In this document: one piece after another, positions 8,694 to 16,936 of the stretch
How positions within the stretch are numbered: the first letter of the stretch is position 1
How the letters are laid out: the number at the start of each line of letters is the position of its first letter
Assembly: GCA_001464965.1 (NCBI GenBank)
Contig: LNEJ01000014.1
Span: 45,737-109,736 of the forward strand
From: Gammaproteobacteria bacterium Ga0074134
GTDB taxonomy: Bacteria > Pseudomonadota > Gammaproteobacteria > Ga0077554 > Ga007554
Direction: 5' to 3'
Length of the DNA stretch: 64,000 nt
Notes under the pieces: generated by a model
Database searches by the model: none
What the model was told of the DNA's origin: nothing
The model's input: the letters and a program-made list of their open reading frames with translations, nothing else
Program-made: the position numbers and the translations under genes

Positions 8694-9488
8694 ATGAACA
8701 GTACGCCTCAATCAACAACGTCCTTCATGGACCACCTGGGAAGTGCGGACCCTATGGTCTCAGGTGTGCTCTACCTGCTGTTGATTCTTTCCCTGCTGAC
8801 ATGGTTTTTGATCATCTACAAAGGTTCGGAGCTATGGCGCGCCCGGCGCGCGAACGACGAGTATGCCAAGCAATTTTGGGAAAGTGCCGATGCCGTGATC
8901 TTCCTGAAAGAATCAGCCGCATCGCATTCCGCGTGCCCCCTGGCGCGGCTGACAAAAACCGGCGTTGCCGCCGTGGAACACTATCAATCTCACTACACCG
9001 ATCCAAACGATGCCGCCAAACACATCAACAACATCACCGACACGCTCACCCGTGCCTTGCGCCAGGCCATCCAGGACCAGATTACCCACTTTGAAGCGGG
9101 CCTGGGAATATTGGCGACCATCGGCAATACCGCGCCGTTTGTCGGCCTGTTCGGCACCGTCATCGGCATCATGTCGGCACTGGAAGGCATTGCCGGCAGC
9201 GGTTCGGCGGACCTCAACGTGGTTGCCGGCCCGATTGGCGAAGCGCTAGTCGCCACCGCAGCGGGCATTGCTTGCGCTGTCCCGGCAGTGGTGGCCTACA
9301 ACAGTTTTTTGCGGCGCATGAAGGTGTTCAGCAATACGCTGGATAGCTTTGCCTATGACTTGCTGTCCCACCTTGCCTCTGAACGTGCCGTCCGGGCGCT
9401 TGCGCCGGGCAGGATGCCCCAGCGCGGTGAGCGCAGGGATGCGCAAGAATCGCCAACACATGGGGCAATTACCGGGGAGAAAAAATAA
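8694..9488 (+). CDS. exbB: Biopolymer transport protein ExbB
   Basis: ExbB is the proton-channel subunit of the TonB motor in the inner membrane (MotA/TolQ/ExbB family), 264 residues. It shows the usual three membrane segments: GVLYLLLILSLLTWFLIIYKGSEL near residue 25, then LGILATIGNTAPFVGLFGTVIGIM and ALVATAAGIACAVPAVVAYN in the second half. The ATG has an AGGAGA site. The stop overlaps the exbD start by one base (TAATG), which implies coupled translation. Confidence 0.93.
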   Translation: MNSTPQSTTSFMDHLGSADPMVSGVLYLLLILSLLTWFLIIYKGSELWRARRANDEYAKQFWESADAVIFLKESAASHSACPLARLTKTGVAAVEHYQSHYTDPNDAAKHINNITDTLTRALRQAIQDQITHFEAGLGILATIGNTAPFVGLFGTVIGIMSALEGIAGSGSADLNVVAGPIGEALVATAAGIACAVPAVVAYNSFLRRMKVFSNTLDSFAYDLLSHLASERAVRALAPGRMPQRGERRDAQESPTHGAITGEKK

Positions 9489-9916
9489 TGGCATTCGGTC
9501 AGCTTGATCGCGGCGGCGCGCCGCAACCCATGCACGAAATCAACGTTACCCCGTTGGTCGATGTGATGCTGGTACTGCTGGTGGTGTTCATCATCGCCGC
9601 TCCATTGCTGACCCATAAGGTCAAGCTCAACCTGCCCAAGGCCACGGCCCAGCCATCATCGGTCATTCAAAAACCGCTCGTCCTCAGCCTGACGAAAGAT
9701 GCGCAGCTCTATCTTGATGGTAAACCCATCGGCAGCGCGGCATTGCAAACGATGTTGCAAGGTCTGGTCGCGGCCAATACCCCGCCCACGGTGGAATTGC
9801 GCGCCGACGGTGACCTGGCCTATCAGCATGTGGTGCGCCTTATGGCATTAGTGCAAAGCACCGGGGTAACCAAACTTTCGTTCATTACGCAGCCTGAAGC
9901 TGTAGGCGCGCCATAA
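9488..9916 (+). CDS. exbD: Biopolymer transport protein ExbD
   Basis: ExbD is the partner of ExbB in the proton-driven motor, 142 residues. It has a single N-terminal membrane helix containing the key acidic residue in INVTPLVDVMLVLLVVFII, and a periplasmic domain after residue 45. Its start overlaps the exbB stop by one base. Confidence 0.93.
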   Translation: MAFGQLDRGGAPQPMHEINVTPLVDVMLVLLVVFIIAAPLLTHKVKLNLPKATAQPSSVIQKPLVLSLTKDAQLYLDGKPIGSAALQTMLQGLVAANTPPTVELRADGDLAYQHVVRLMALVQSTGVTKLSFITQPEAVGAP

Positions 9917-9954
9917 AAATCACATTCAACACCAAACTACGGGAGAATTACACA

Positions 9955-12051
9955 ATGAAAAAAAACACGCGGGCTCAACGAGCGTTACGCAGCGCCAGGG
10001 GCGTAACATTGACGCTGGCAGGCATCACATGTCCATTGATAGCCATGGCGGCCGGCGTGCCGACACTCGATGTGGTGGAGGTGAAATCCGCATCAAACAA
10101 CCTGATCGGCGCCGCCGATTCCGCCAACCAGGGCACCGTGACCAAAAAGCAACTGGAGGCACGCACCGTTTATCGCCCCGGAGAATTACTGGAAACCGTG
10201 CCGGGACTGATCGTCTCCCAGCACAGCGGTGAAGGCAAGGCCAACCAGTTCTATGCGCGCGGCGTTAATCTTGACCACGGCACGGATTTGCGTATGAGCG
10301 TCGATGGCATGCTGGTCAACCAGCGCAGCCACGGGCACGGCCAGGGCTGGACCGATTTGAATTTTCTGATACCGGAGCTGGCGAGCGGCCTGCAATACAA
10401 GAAAGGGCCTTATTATGCCGAGGAAGGCGATTTTTCGTCGGTGGGCAGCGTCAACATAGGCTATCTTGATGTCCTGCCGCGAGGCATTTCCAGTATTGGT
10501 ATCGGCCAACAGGGTTACCGGCGCCTGCTGCTCGCCGACTCTCCCAAGCTGGGTGCGGGCAACCTGCTCTACGCAGCCGAGATAAGCACCAAAGATGGGC
10601 CGTGGCTCAACCCCGACGACTATCGTAAATTCAATACCGTGCTACGCTACAGCCAGGGCGATGACCAGAATCGTTTCAATGTCACCGCCATGGCCTACCG
10701 GGGACTATGGAATGCCACGGATCAGATCCCGCTGCGCGCCGTGAACAGCGGTTCAATACCTCGATTGGGCACGGTTGACCCCAGCGATGGCGGCGATGTC
10801 TCCCGCTACAGCCTGTCAACTGCATGGCAGCGCATGAGCGGCAATGGCATCACCCGCGCCAATGCCTATATCATCCAGCACGATCTCAACCTGTTTTCAA
10901 ACTTCACCTATTTTATGAATGATCCTATCCGCGGCGATCAGTTCGCTCAACCCGACAAGCGGACCATGTCCGCCGCGAATATCAGCCAGGCCTGGTTGAG
11001 CCAATGGGGCGGCCGCGATGTCGAAAATACCGTCGGGCTGCAACTGCAGAACGATAATATCTCCAATGGCCTGTTGAGCACCGTCAAGCGGCAGGTATGG
11101 GGCACAACCCGGCGTGACAAAATCGTCGAGAGCAGCGCGGCTGTTTATATCCAGAACAGCACGCGCTGGACGGAAAAATTCCGCACTGTGGCGGGGCTGC
11201 GCAGCGATTTCTACCGGTTCAAGGTTAACAGCAACAATGCTGACAACTCCGGCACCGAGAACGCCAGCATCACCAATCCCAAGCTGAGCATGATCTTCGG
11301 CCCCTGGGCCAAGACCGAGTATTACATCAACCTGGGCAGCGGCTTCCGCAGCAATGACGCACGCGGCACTACCCTCACCGTCGATCCGATGACCGGCAGC
11401 ACGGTTGATGCCGGCGGCAATCCAATTCAAAGGGTCACCCCGCTGGTACGCACCAAGGGTGTCGATCTGGGGCTGCGCACCGCCATCATACCGGGCTTGC
11501 AAAGCACCTTCACCGTGTTTCAGCTGGACTCCGCTTCCGAGCTGGTATTCCTGGGCGATGCCGGCACCACTGAGGCCAGCCGCCCCAGCCGCCGCACTGG
11601 CTTTGAATTTGCCAACTACTATGCGCCCACGCCGTGGCTGACCATAGACGCGGATATCACCTACGCCAGGGCGCGCTTCAAGGGAGATGCCCCGGAGGGA
11701 AATCGCATCCCCGGCGCAACGGAAGGCGTCGCCTCGCTGGCAGCCCTGGTGGATAACGTCGGCCCCTACTTCGGCAGCATGACCCTGCGCCACTTCGGCC
11801 CGCGCCCCCTGATTGAGGACAACAGCGTGCGCTCAAACAATACCACCACGCTTAATGGCCAGATCGGCTACAAGTTCCACAAAAACCTGCGTGTCGCGCT
11901 ACAAGTCTTTAATTTGTTAAACAGCAAGTCCAACGCCATCGACTACTATTACGAATCGCAACTGCAAGGCGAAACGGCACCCATTGCGGACAAGCACTTC
12001 CACCCCATCGAGTCACGCTCGTTCAGGGTAAGTTTTATCAGTAATTTTTAG
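9955..12051 (+). CDS. TonB-dependent outer-membrane receptor, likely metal
   Basis: This is a 698-residue gated beta-barrel receptor. A signal peptide (ending IAMAAG) is followed by a plausible TonB box (TLDVVEVKS). The plug domain runs over about residues 45-170, with RPGELLETVPGLIVSQHSGEG and the His-bearing RSHGHGQGWTDLNF. The barrel ends in the canonical terminal aromatic (RVSFISNF). A GGGAGAA site precedes the ATG. The substrate is not shown by the sequence. Position between exbD and nikR, and His-rich plug residues, favour a nickel- or zinc-chelate over a siderophore; this is inference. Confidence 0.88.
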   Translation: MKKNTRAQRALRSARGVTLTLAGITCPLIAMAAGVPTLDVVEVKSASNNLIGAADSANQGTVTKKQLEARTVYRPGELLETVPGLIVSQHSGEGKANQFYARGVNLDHGTDLRMSVDGMLVNQRSHGHGQGWTDLNFLIPELASGLQYKKGPYYAEEGDFSSVGSVNIGYLDVLPRGISSIGIGQQGYRRLLLADSPKLGAGNLLYAAEISTKDGPWLNPDDYRKFNTVLRYSQGDDQNRFNVTAMAYRGLWNATDQIPLRAVNSGSIPRLGTVDPSDGGDVSRYSLSTAWQRMSGNGITRANAYIIQHDLNLFSNFTYFMNDPIRGDQFAQPDKRTMSAANISQAWLSQWGGRDVENTVGLQLQNDNISNGLLSTVKRQVWGTTRRDKIVESSAAVYIQNSTRWTEKFRTVAGLRSDFYRFKVNSNNADNSGTENASITNPKLSMIFGPWAKTEYYINLGSGFRSNDARGTTLTVDPMTGSTVDAGGNPIQRVTPLVRTKGVDLGLRTAIIPGLQSTFTVFQLDSASELVFLGDAGTTEASRPSRRTGFEFANYYAPTPWLTIDADITYARARFKGDAPEGNRIPGATEGVASLAALVDNVGPYFGSMTLRHFGPRPLIEDNSVRSNNTTTLNGQIGYKFHKNLRVALQVFNLLNSKSNAIDYYYESQLQGETAPIADKHFHPIESRSFRVSFISNF

Positions 12052-12089
12052 GCTATACTTTTAGTCAAAGCCGTTAAAGAGGGAGTTCA

Positions 12090-12551
12090 ATGGAGCGCCT
12101 CACCATATCACTGGAAACCACGCTCGCCAAACAATTTGACGAGTTCATTCGTGCGCGCGGATATTCAAATCGTTCTGAAGCGATGCGTGACCTGATCCGG
12201 GAGCGTCTCGAAATCGAACGTCTCCAGAAATGGGAAGAAGGCTATTGCATCGCCACGCTGAGCTATATCTACAATCACCACGAGAGCGAGCTGGCGAGCC
12301 GCATCACTTCGGTGCAGCACGAGCACCATGATCTGACACTGTCCAGCATGCACGTGCACCTCGACCACGACAACTGCCTGGAGATTGCCATACTGCGCGG
12401 CCCAACCCAAGAGGTGCGCAACTTTGCCAACACCGTAATCGCCGCGCGCGGCGTGCGGCATGGTAAGCTGCACATGGTGCCGGTGGAGATGCGGGAAGAA
12501 AAGCACCCCGCCTCGTCTCACGCGCACACCCATAGCTACCCCATCACCTGA
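12090..12551 (+). CDS. nikR: Nickel-responsive regulator NikR
   Basis: NikR is a ribbon-helix-helix repressor that binds DNA when loaded with nickel. In the 153-residue protein, residues 1-50 form the DNA-binding part (MERLTISLETTLAKQFDEFI ... RSEAMRDLIRERL). The ACT-like metal domain follows with the nickel ligand set: a His in QHEHHD, the HxH of MHVHLDHD, and Cys in DNCLE. The tail (HPASSHAHTHSYP) adds extra histidines not needed for the core site. It follows the receptor by 38 bp with a GAGGGA site and probably controls the divergent promoters at 7.7 kb. Confidence 0.93.
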   Translation: MERLTISLETTLAKQFDEFIRARGYSNRSEAMRDLIRERLEIERLQKWEEGYCIATLSYIYNHHESELASRITSVQHEHHDLTLSSMHVHLDHDNCLEIAILRGPTQEVRNFANTVIAARGVRHGKLHMVPVEMREEKHPASSHAHTHSYPIT

Positions 12552-12561
12552 CTGGCGACTT

Positions 12562-13191
12562 ATGCGATCCAAAGAAGCAAGCACCCGCATCATCTATGTG
12601 CGTCACGGCCAGACCGATTTTCCGCTGGACCGCATCTACAATGACGACGCGGAAGACCCTCAGTTAAATGCCGCAGGCGTTGAACAAGCCCGGCACGCCG
12701 CCGGATTGTTGCACAACACGAAAGTCGACCTGATCTGCGGCAGCCCCAGCAACCGCGCCTGGGCGACGGCACAAGCCATTGCGCAGACCACCTCCGCACC
12801 ACTGGAGGCAAATACCGCGCTGAAAGAACGACGCTTCGGCATATGGGATGGATTGTTCTTCGATGAAATCGAGCGCAACTATCCTGACCTGTATCAACAG
12901 TGGAAACAAAATCCCAGCGCCTTCAAACCGGAGGGTGGTGAATCGGTCTACGACCTGCTCGACAGGGTTAAAGCGGTGATTGATGGCCTTATTGAGCAAC
13001 ACAAAGGAAAAACCATCGTCGTGGTTTCTCACGTTGGCCCTATTCGTGTGTGTTTGACGGCCGCACTCCAGATGCCGGTGGAATTATACCGGCAATTGAC
13101 CATTGATTACGCATCGCTCTCCAGGGTGGATTACGGCAGGAGCCAGAACAACTTTGTGTATATGAATATCTCAAGCAAGGGGCTTGGTTAA
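12562..13191 (+). CDS. Histidine phosphatase (phosphoglycerate mutase) family
   Basis: This is a 209-residue member of the histidine phosphatase superfamily. Catalytic residues are visible in YVRHGQTD (RHG motif near residue 13), the acidic ERRFGIWDG, and the second histidine in VVVSHVGPIR. The start at 12562 was chosen because upstream codons of the same frame overlap nikR and lack family character. The physiological substrate is unknown; family members hydrolyse phosphosugars, alpha-ribazole phosphate or similar. It lies 10 bp after nikR, so it may be cotranscribed. Confidence 0.85.
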   Translation: MRSKEASTRIIYVRHGQTDFPLDRIYNDDAEDPQLNAAGVEQARHAAGLLHNTKVDLICGSPSNRAWATAQAIAQTTSAPLEANTALKERRFGIWDGLFFDEIERNYPDLYQQWKQNPSAFKPEGGESVYDLLDRVKAVIDGLIEQHKGKTIVVVSHVGPIRVCLTAALQMPVELYRQLTIDYASLSRVDYGRSQNNFVYMNISSKGLG

Positions 13192-13200
13192 GAGCCTGAC

Positions 13201-13215
13201 CCCGCAGCGTGCGGG
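13201..13215. terminator. Short hairpin between convergent genes
   Basis: CCCGCA-GCG-TGCGGG forms a 6-bp GC-only stem in the 34-bp gap between the phosphatase gene and the convergent glycosyltransferase pseudogene. It lacks a T-run, so termination is only suggested by position. Confidence 0.35.
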
Positions 13216-13225
13216 ACTCGACACT

Positions 13226-14262
13226 TCATGTCATCCGCCGCGCCGGATACATCGGGGCCATGCGCTCGACCATAGCGTAAACGACCGTCAGCGCAATAAA
13301 TGCCACCAGCACAGCCCATAGCAACTCCTCGCGATGGACATTCGCCCACAGCGCGATCAACGCCAATACCGCATTAAGCGCAATCGTCCCCCCCAGTATC
13401 CTGCCATGACTCCAGCCACCGCCATGGTGCAAACGCTGGTAGGCGTGTGACCGGTGCGCCGCATACCAGCGCTCACCTGCCGCCATACGCCGCAGCAGGG
13501 TCAACGTGGCATCAAACCAGAATACCCCATACAAAATCACCCACAACAACATGGGCACGTCGAACCACACCTCGCCCGCCAGCGCAAACACAGCTATCAA
13601 AAAACCCAAAACACTGCTGCCCACGTCGCCCATAAAAATCTTGGCACGCGGCCAGTTCCACAGCAGAAAACCGGCCACCGTCGCCGCCAGCACCCATGCC
13701 GGAATCGCCAAAGCGGCCCCGCCCGCCTGCCACAGGAAAAAACCGCCCACCCCTAGCACAAACACAATGCCTCTACACCCGCAATGCCATCCGTGCCGTC
13801 CATAAAATTAAACAGGTTGATCGACCAGACAACGGCAAAGACCGCCAACCCCGCGCCCAGCCAACCCAGCGGCAGATCTGTCACGCCAAGGCCCACGGCA
13901 TCAACACCACCCAGGGCCATGACACTGCCACCCGCCATCCCAAAATGCACCAGCGCCCGCCAGCGCGCCGGAAGATCGTGGTGATCATCCCAGTAGCCTA
14001 CCCCCGCCAGCAGTAAGGCACCCGGCAAAAATGCCAGCGCCTGTGGAAACGACCACACTCCCAGCAAAACTGACCCGGCCCCTGCCACCAGCCACAGCAG
14101 TACAAACACCAGCCCCCCACCCCGTGGCGTAGCCAGGGTATGTGATGAGCGGGCATTAGGGTTGTCAAGCAAGCCCTTGGTCAATGCGTAGACACGAAAA
14201 CGGCCAACAAAGAACCAGGACGCGACAAAAGCAAGCAGTAGAGATAAAGTCAGTATGAGCAT
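13226..14262 (-). pseudogene. Frameshifted WecA/MraY-type glycosyl-1-P transferase
   Basis: The gene encodes a polyprenyl-phosphate sugar-1-phosphate transferase (WecA/WbpL type) that would start lipid-linked glycan assembly in the inner membrane. It is read in two frames: 13753-14262 (N-terminal half) and 13226-13765 (C-terminal half). Adding one base near 13760 joins them into 345 residues, the normal length. All motifs are kept: DDHHD after GVGYW, NLFNFMDGTDGIAG, FMGDVGSSVLGF and HRSHAYQRLHHGGGWSHG, plus about ten membrane segments. The break falls right after GIAGVEA. It may be a recent inactivation or a sequencing error. Confidence 0.8.
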
Positions 14263-14420
14263 GATGCCAACTTTAACCTCGTCAGGAAATTCTCATTAGG
14301 TACATGCATCGTTAATTTTATTAGTAGCCCGCTACTTTCTGGCGCCGGAAGGCCAGCCGGGAAAAGCGATTAAATTTAATATAATGACGGAAGCTTTAGA
14401 GAATGAAAGAGTACCGTGGC

Positions 14421-14813
14421 TTATGCCAATACCACAGGATGACTTGGAGCGGCTGTATCAGCGAGTTTCTTCAAGCGTTTGTCAAAAGTGGCGAACTGCA
14501 CCGCCTCCCGTCCGGAGACCAGATGCAGCGCATCGGCGAAATCCATTCCAGATTCAAAAAGATCTAACGCCTCCGCCACCGCAGGACTATCCTCAACGGT
14601 AACTTGCGGCAGTCCAACAGCGTTTTTCAGCACATTTAGAATAACCGGCCCGCTCAACTCGTAACTGAAACGCAACACCCATTCGGTTTCAAGCAACACG
14701 GTCTTGCCAATGTAAATCCTCTCACACTCAAACAGCGCTGCCGCACGTTTGGCTTGAACATCGTCATCGCGAGTCACCAGACGGACAAGAACATTGGCAT
14801 CAATCGCGATCAT
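14421..14813 (-). CDS. vapC: PIN-domain toxin, VapC type (pair 1)
   Basis: This is a putative ribonuclease toxin of a VapBC pair, 130 residues. The PIN acidic residues are visible: IDANVLVR (D near residue 4), ETEWVLR (E near 43), DFADALHL and FATFDKRL. The frame extends upstream, but ATG 14813 gives the typical MIAIDANVL start and overlaps the antitoxin gene by 14 bp. Confidence 0.88.
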   Translation of the reverse strand: MIAIDANVLVRLVTRDDDVQAKRAAALFECERIYIGKTVLLETEWVLRFSYELSGPVILNVLKNAVGLPQVTVEDSPAVAEALDLFESGMDFADALHLVSGREAVQFATFDKRLKKLADTAAPSHPVVLA

Positions 14814-15060
14814 AGGTGGCCTTGATTCCTGCTGCAATGGCGGCATCCATTTCTTCGATCGTCTTTGCCGGCCCCGTGTAGCCGGCACAGCCAATGACAT
14901 CCTCCAGCCGCGTCGGCTTAAAAGGCTTTAAAGGGCGCAGCAATACACCATCAGGAGTATCTTCGACTGAGAACTCCACTCCTGGCTGCCATTTATGCGC
15001 CGTCCTGATATGCTTGGGCAGAATCACCTGCCCTTTGCTTGAAAGCTTGGTGGTTTCCAT
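14800..15060 (-). CDS. vapB: AbrB-family antitoxin, VapB type (pair 1)
   Basis: This 86-residue protein begins with a swapped-hairpin AbrB/SpoVT DNA-binding domain (METTKLSSKGQVILPKHIR, residues 1-19). Its C-terminal part (about residues 50-86) would wrap the PIN toxin. It is upstream of and overlaps the toxin gene, the standard antitoxin-first order with probable autoregulation. It is clearly related to the second antitoxin at 16171-16440. Confidence 0.87.
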   Translation of the reverse strand: METTKLSSKGQVILPKHIRTAHKWQPGVEFSVEDTPDGVLLRPLKPFKPTRLEDVIGCAGYTGPAKTIEEMDAAIAAGIKATYDRD

Positions 15061-15156
15061 GAGACTTACCTCACCACTAAAGTAAGAAATATGTAAGACA
15101 GTATGGCGCTAACCTATTTCGTTTGCAATCAGAAAATTCATTAACCCTGCGGGTGC

Positions 15157-15672
15157 TCAGACGCCAACCCGTGTTCGCAGATACCAGTCCGCCGTCTCCC
15201 GTAATCCCTGCTCCATGGTGAATGGCGGCGCCCACCCCAGCTCCCGCCGGATTTTAGAGCTATCAATCACCAAAGAATCCAGCAGCCGCTCCATCTGCGC
15301 TGACTTGCCGGTCAATTGACCGGCTAAACGCAGCAAGGCAGGTGCACAGTCAGCAAATGCGCCGGACGCCCCAGTGAAGTGGCAATACGCCGGATCAATT
15401 CTGGCGTTGATACATCCTCGCCGTCACTCACCAAATAGGTTTGTTCAACCGCCGCAGGGTGTTCCAGACAAGTGATGATGGCATCAACAAGATTGCCGAC
15501 GTAGACAAGACTGCGCTGATTTTTTACGGAATAAACCAGCCCCCCTGGCGCCGAGTAACGATGCTGTAGGAAAACTTGATTCTGAGGCACCAGCCAGGGA
15601 AGCGAGCAGTGGCTCGCGCCAATGTGTTGCCACTGCGGGCGTACCCACTTGCATGGTGCGGAACTTGGGCAT
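15157..15672 (-). pseudogene. Chimeric remnant: sugar transferase start, epimerase end
   Basis: Two truncated genes are joined. At 15619-15672 the frame reads MPKFRTMQVGTPAVATH, the KFRTM segment of a bacterial sugar transferase. From about 15590 the frame becomes the last third of an NAD-dependent sugar epimerase (NQRSLVYVGNLVDAI, SDGEDVSTPELIRRIA). A frameshift near 15335 moves it to the next frame (ALLRLAGQLTGKSAQM ... SLVIDSSKIRRELGW), which ends at 15157. Nothing here can make a working enzyme. A second, diverged copy of the same epimerase end is at 16632-16823. Confidence 0.75.
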
Positions 15673-15781
15673 TTTGAAAATCGTGTTGTTACGCCCTACT
15701 CGGTCAGACTAATACAGGGCCGGGCCTTTGGAGGTCAAACACCGGTGACAAGCTGCCTGAGTCAAGCCGGACGGACATTCC

Positions 15782-16174
15782 TCACAAAACCCTGACGTCC
15801 GGTATCGCCCGGATATTCGCTGCCATCTTACCGAGCGATTTGTCGAAAGTGTAGAAACCATCCTCCTCGGCACTCAGGGCAAGGTGTAGCGCATCTCCGA
15901 AATCCATCCCTTCCTCATACCATTGAATGGTGTAACAAAGAGCTTCAAAATTCTTGGGCTTGAAGTTGGGCAATCCCAGCAGCAAACGCACCCCCCTGAC
16001 GATATCTTCGCGAGAGCCCCCATTCACCTTGAGCACCCAAACCAATTCGAGCATGACGGTCGGCGGAACTGTAAAGTCTTTCTCTTCAGCAAGAAGGGTG
16101 GCAGCAGCCTTCGCTTGCGCCGGCTCATCGCCGAGCAGATAACGCGCCAGGATGTTCGTATCGAGAGCAATCAT
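15782..16174 (-). CDS. vapC: PIN-domain toxin, VapC type (pair 2)
   Basis: This is a 130-residue PIN-domain protein with acidic residues in MIALDTNILARYL, VMLELVWVLK, MDFGDALHLAL and FYTFDKSLG. It overlaps its antitoxin by 4 bp (ATGA). It is similar to the toxin at 14421-14813 in length and motif spacing but clearly diverged. It sits between two remnants of epimerase 3' ends. Confidence 0.88.
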   Translation of the reverse strand: MIALDTNILARYLLGDEPAQAKAAATLLAEEKDFTVPPTVMLELVWVLKVNGGSREDIVRGVRLLLGLPNFKPKNFEALCYTIQWYEEGMDFGDALHLALSAEEDGFYTFDKSLGKMAANIRAIPDVRVL

Positions 16175-16440
16175 CGCTTGGCAGCCTCATCAGCCTCACT
16201 CAGCATCTGCCCGATCGCCCGTTCCGTTTCCTCATCGCTTAACCGCTTCCGGCCAGGCTTTGCCAGCACCCCGGCAACATCATCAACCCTCGTGCGAGGA
16301 AAGGTGGGAACCGGCCGAAGCCGGATTTCATCTCCCGCGAATGAAACGATGAATTCGGTTCCCGCAGTCAAATGATGGGAATCCCTCACTGATTTGGGAA
16401 TAACAATTTGCCCCTTGCTAGACAATTTAACGGTTTCCAT
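16171..16440 (-). CDS. vapB: AbrB-family antitoxin, VapB type (pair 2)
   Basis: This 89-residue AbrB-type protein starts METVKLSSKGQIVIPKSVR, near-identical in pattern to the first antitoxin. An in-frame start 13 codons earlier exists, but ATG 16440 matches the related antitoxin start. The C-terminal region (RKRLSDEETERAIGQMLSEA) is the likely toxin-binding helix. Confidence 0.87.
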   Translation of the reverse strand: METVKLSSKGQIVIPKSVRDSHHLTAGTEFIVSFAGDEIRLRPVPTFPRTRVDDVAGVLAKPGRKRLSDEETERAIGQMLSEADEAAKR

Positions 16441-16631
16441 ATAGCAGCACCCAAAGAAGTAAGACAATAAGTAAGGCAATGTTACACTAAGAAGGCTCCT
16501 GTGTCAGCCCGACCCCACTAAGAACCTGTTGGTGGACACGAAGTCGTGCCATTACATAGCGACCTGTTTGCAGCGCCTTTATCGATGTAGTGGGCAGTCA
16601 GTCCGGCCAGTTTTGCACTGTAGGAACGCCT

Positions 16632-16823
16632 TCAGGCGCGATCACCACTCCCTTGAAACCATTCCGCCGTCTCCGCCAGCCCTTGCTCCATCGTGAACGG
16701 CGGCGTCCACCCCAGCTCCCGCCGGATTTTGGAACTATCAATTACCAGGGGATCCACCAGCCGTCCCACCTCCGCCGATTTAACGGTCAACTGACCGATT
16801 ACACTCAGCAATGTGAGCCGCAC
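16632..16823 (-). pseudogene. 3' remnant of NAD-dependent sugar epimerase
   Basis: The 63-codon frame carries only the C-terminal end of an epimerase: VIDSSKIRRELGWTPPFTMEQGLAETAEWF. The same end occurs at 15157-15330, at roughly 80% nucleotide identity by eye, so the two are separate old copies rather than a fresh duplication. The upstream part of the gene is absent. Confidence 0.7.
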
Positions 16824-16936
16824 AGCACACCTTCGTATTGAAAACGCGCTCTGAAATCATTGCCAATCATAGCTATGTTAAAACATTGGCATAAGGAACA
16901 GGTCGGAACCAACGAAAACCAGCCGCAGAGAAATCA

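Noticed and set aside
10897..11793. 298-codon frame opposite the TonB-dependent receptor
   Set aside because: The receptor on the plus strand has signal peptide, plug and terminal aromatic; the opposite frame has none of the marks of a protein family.
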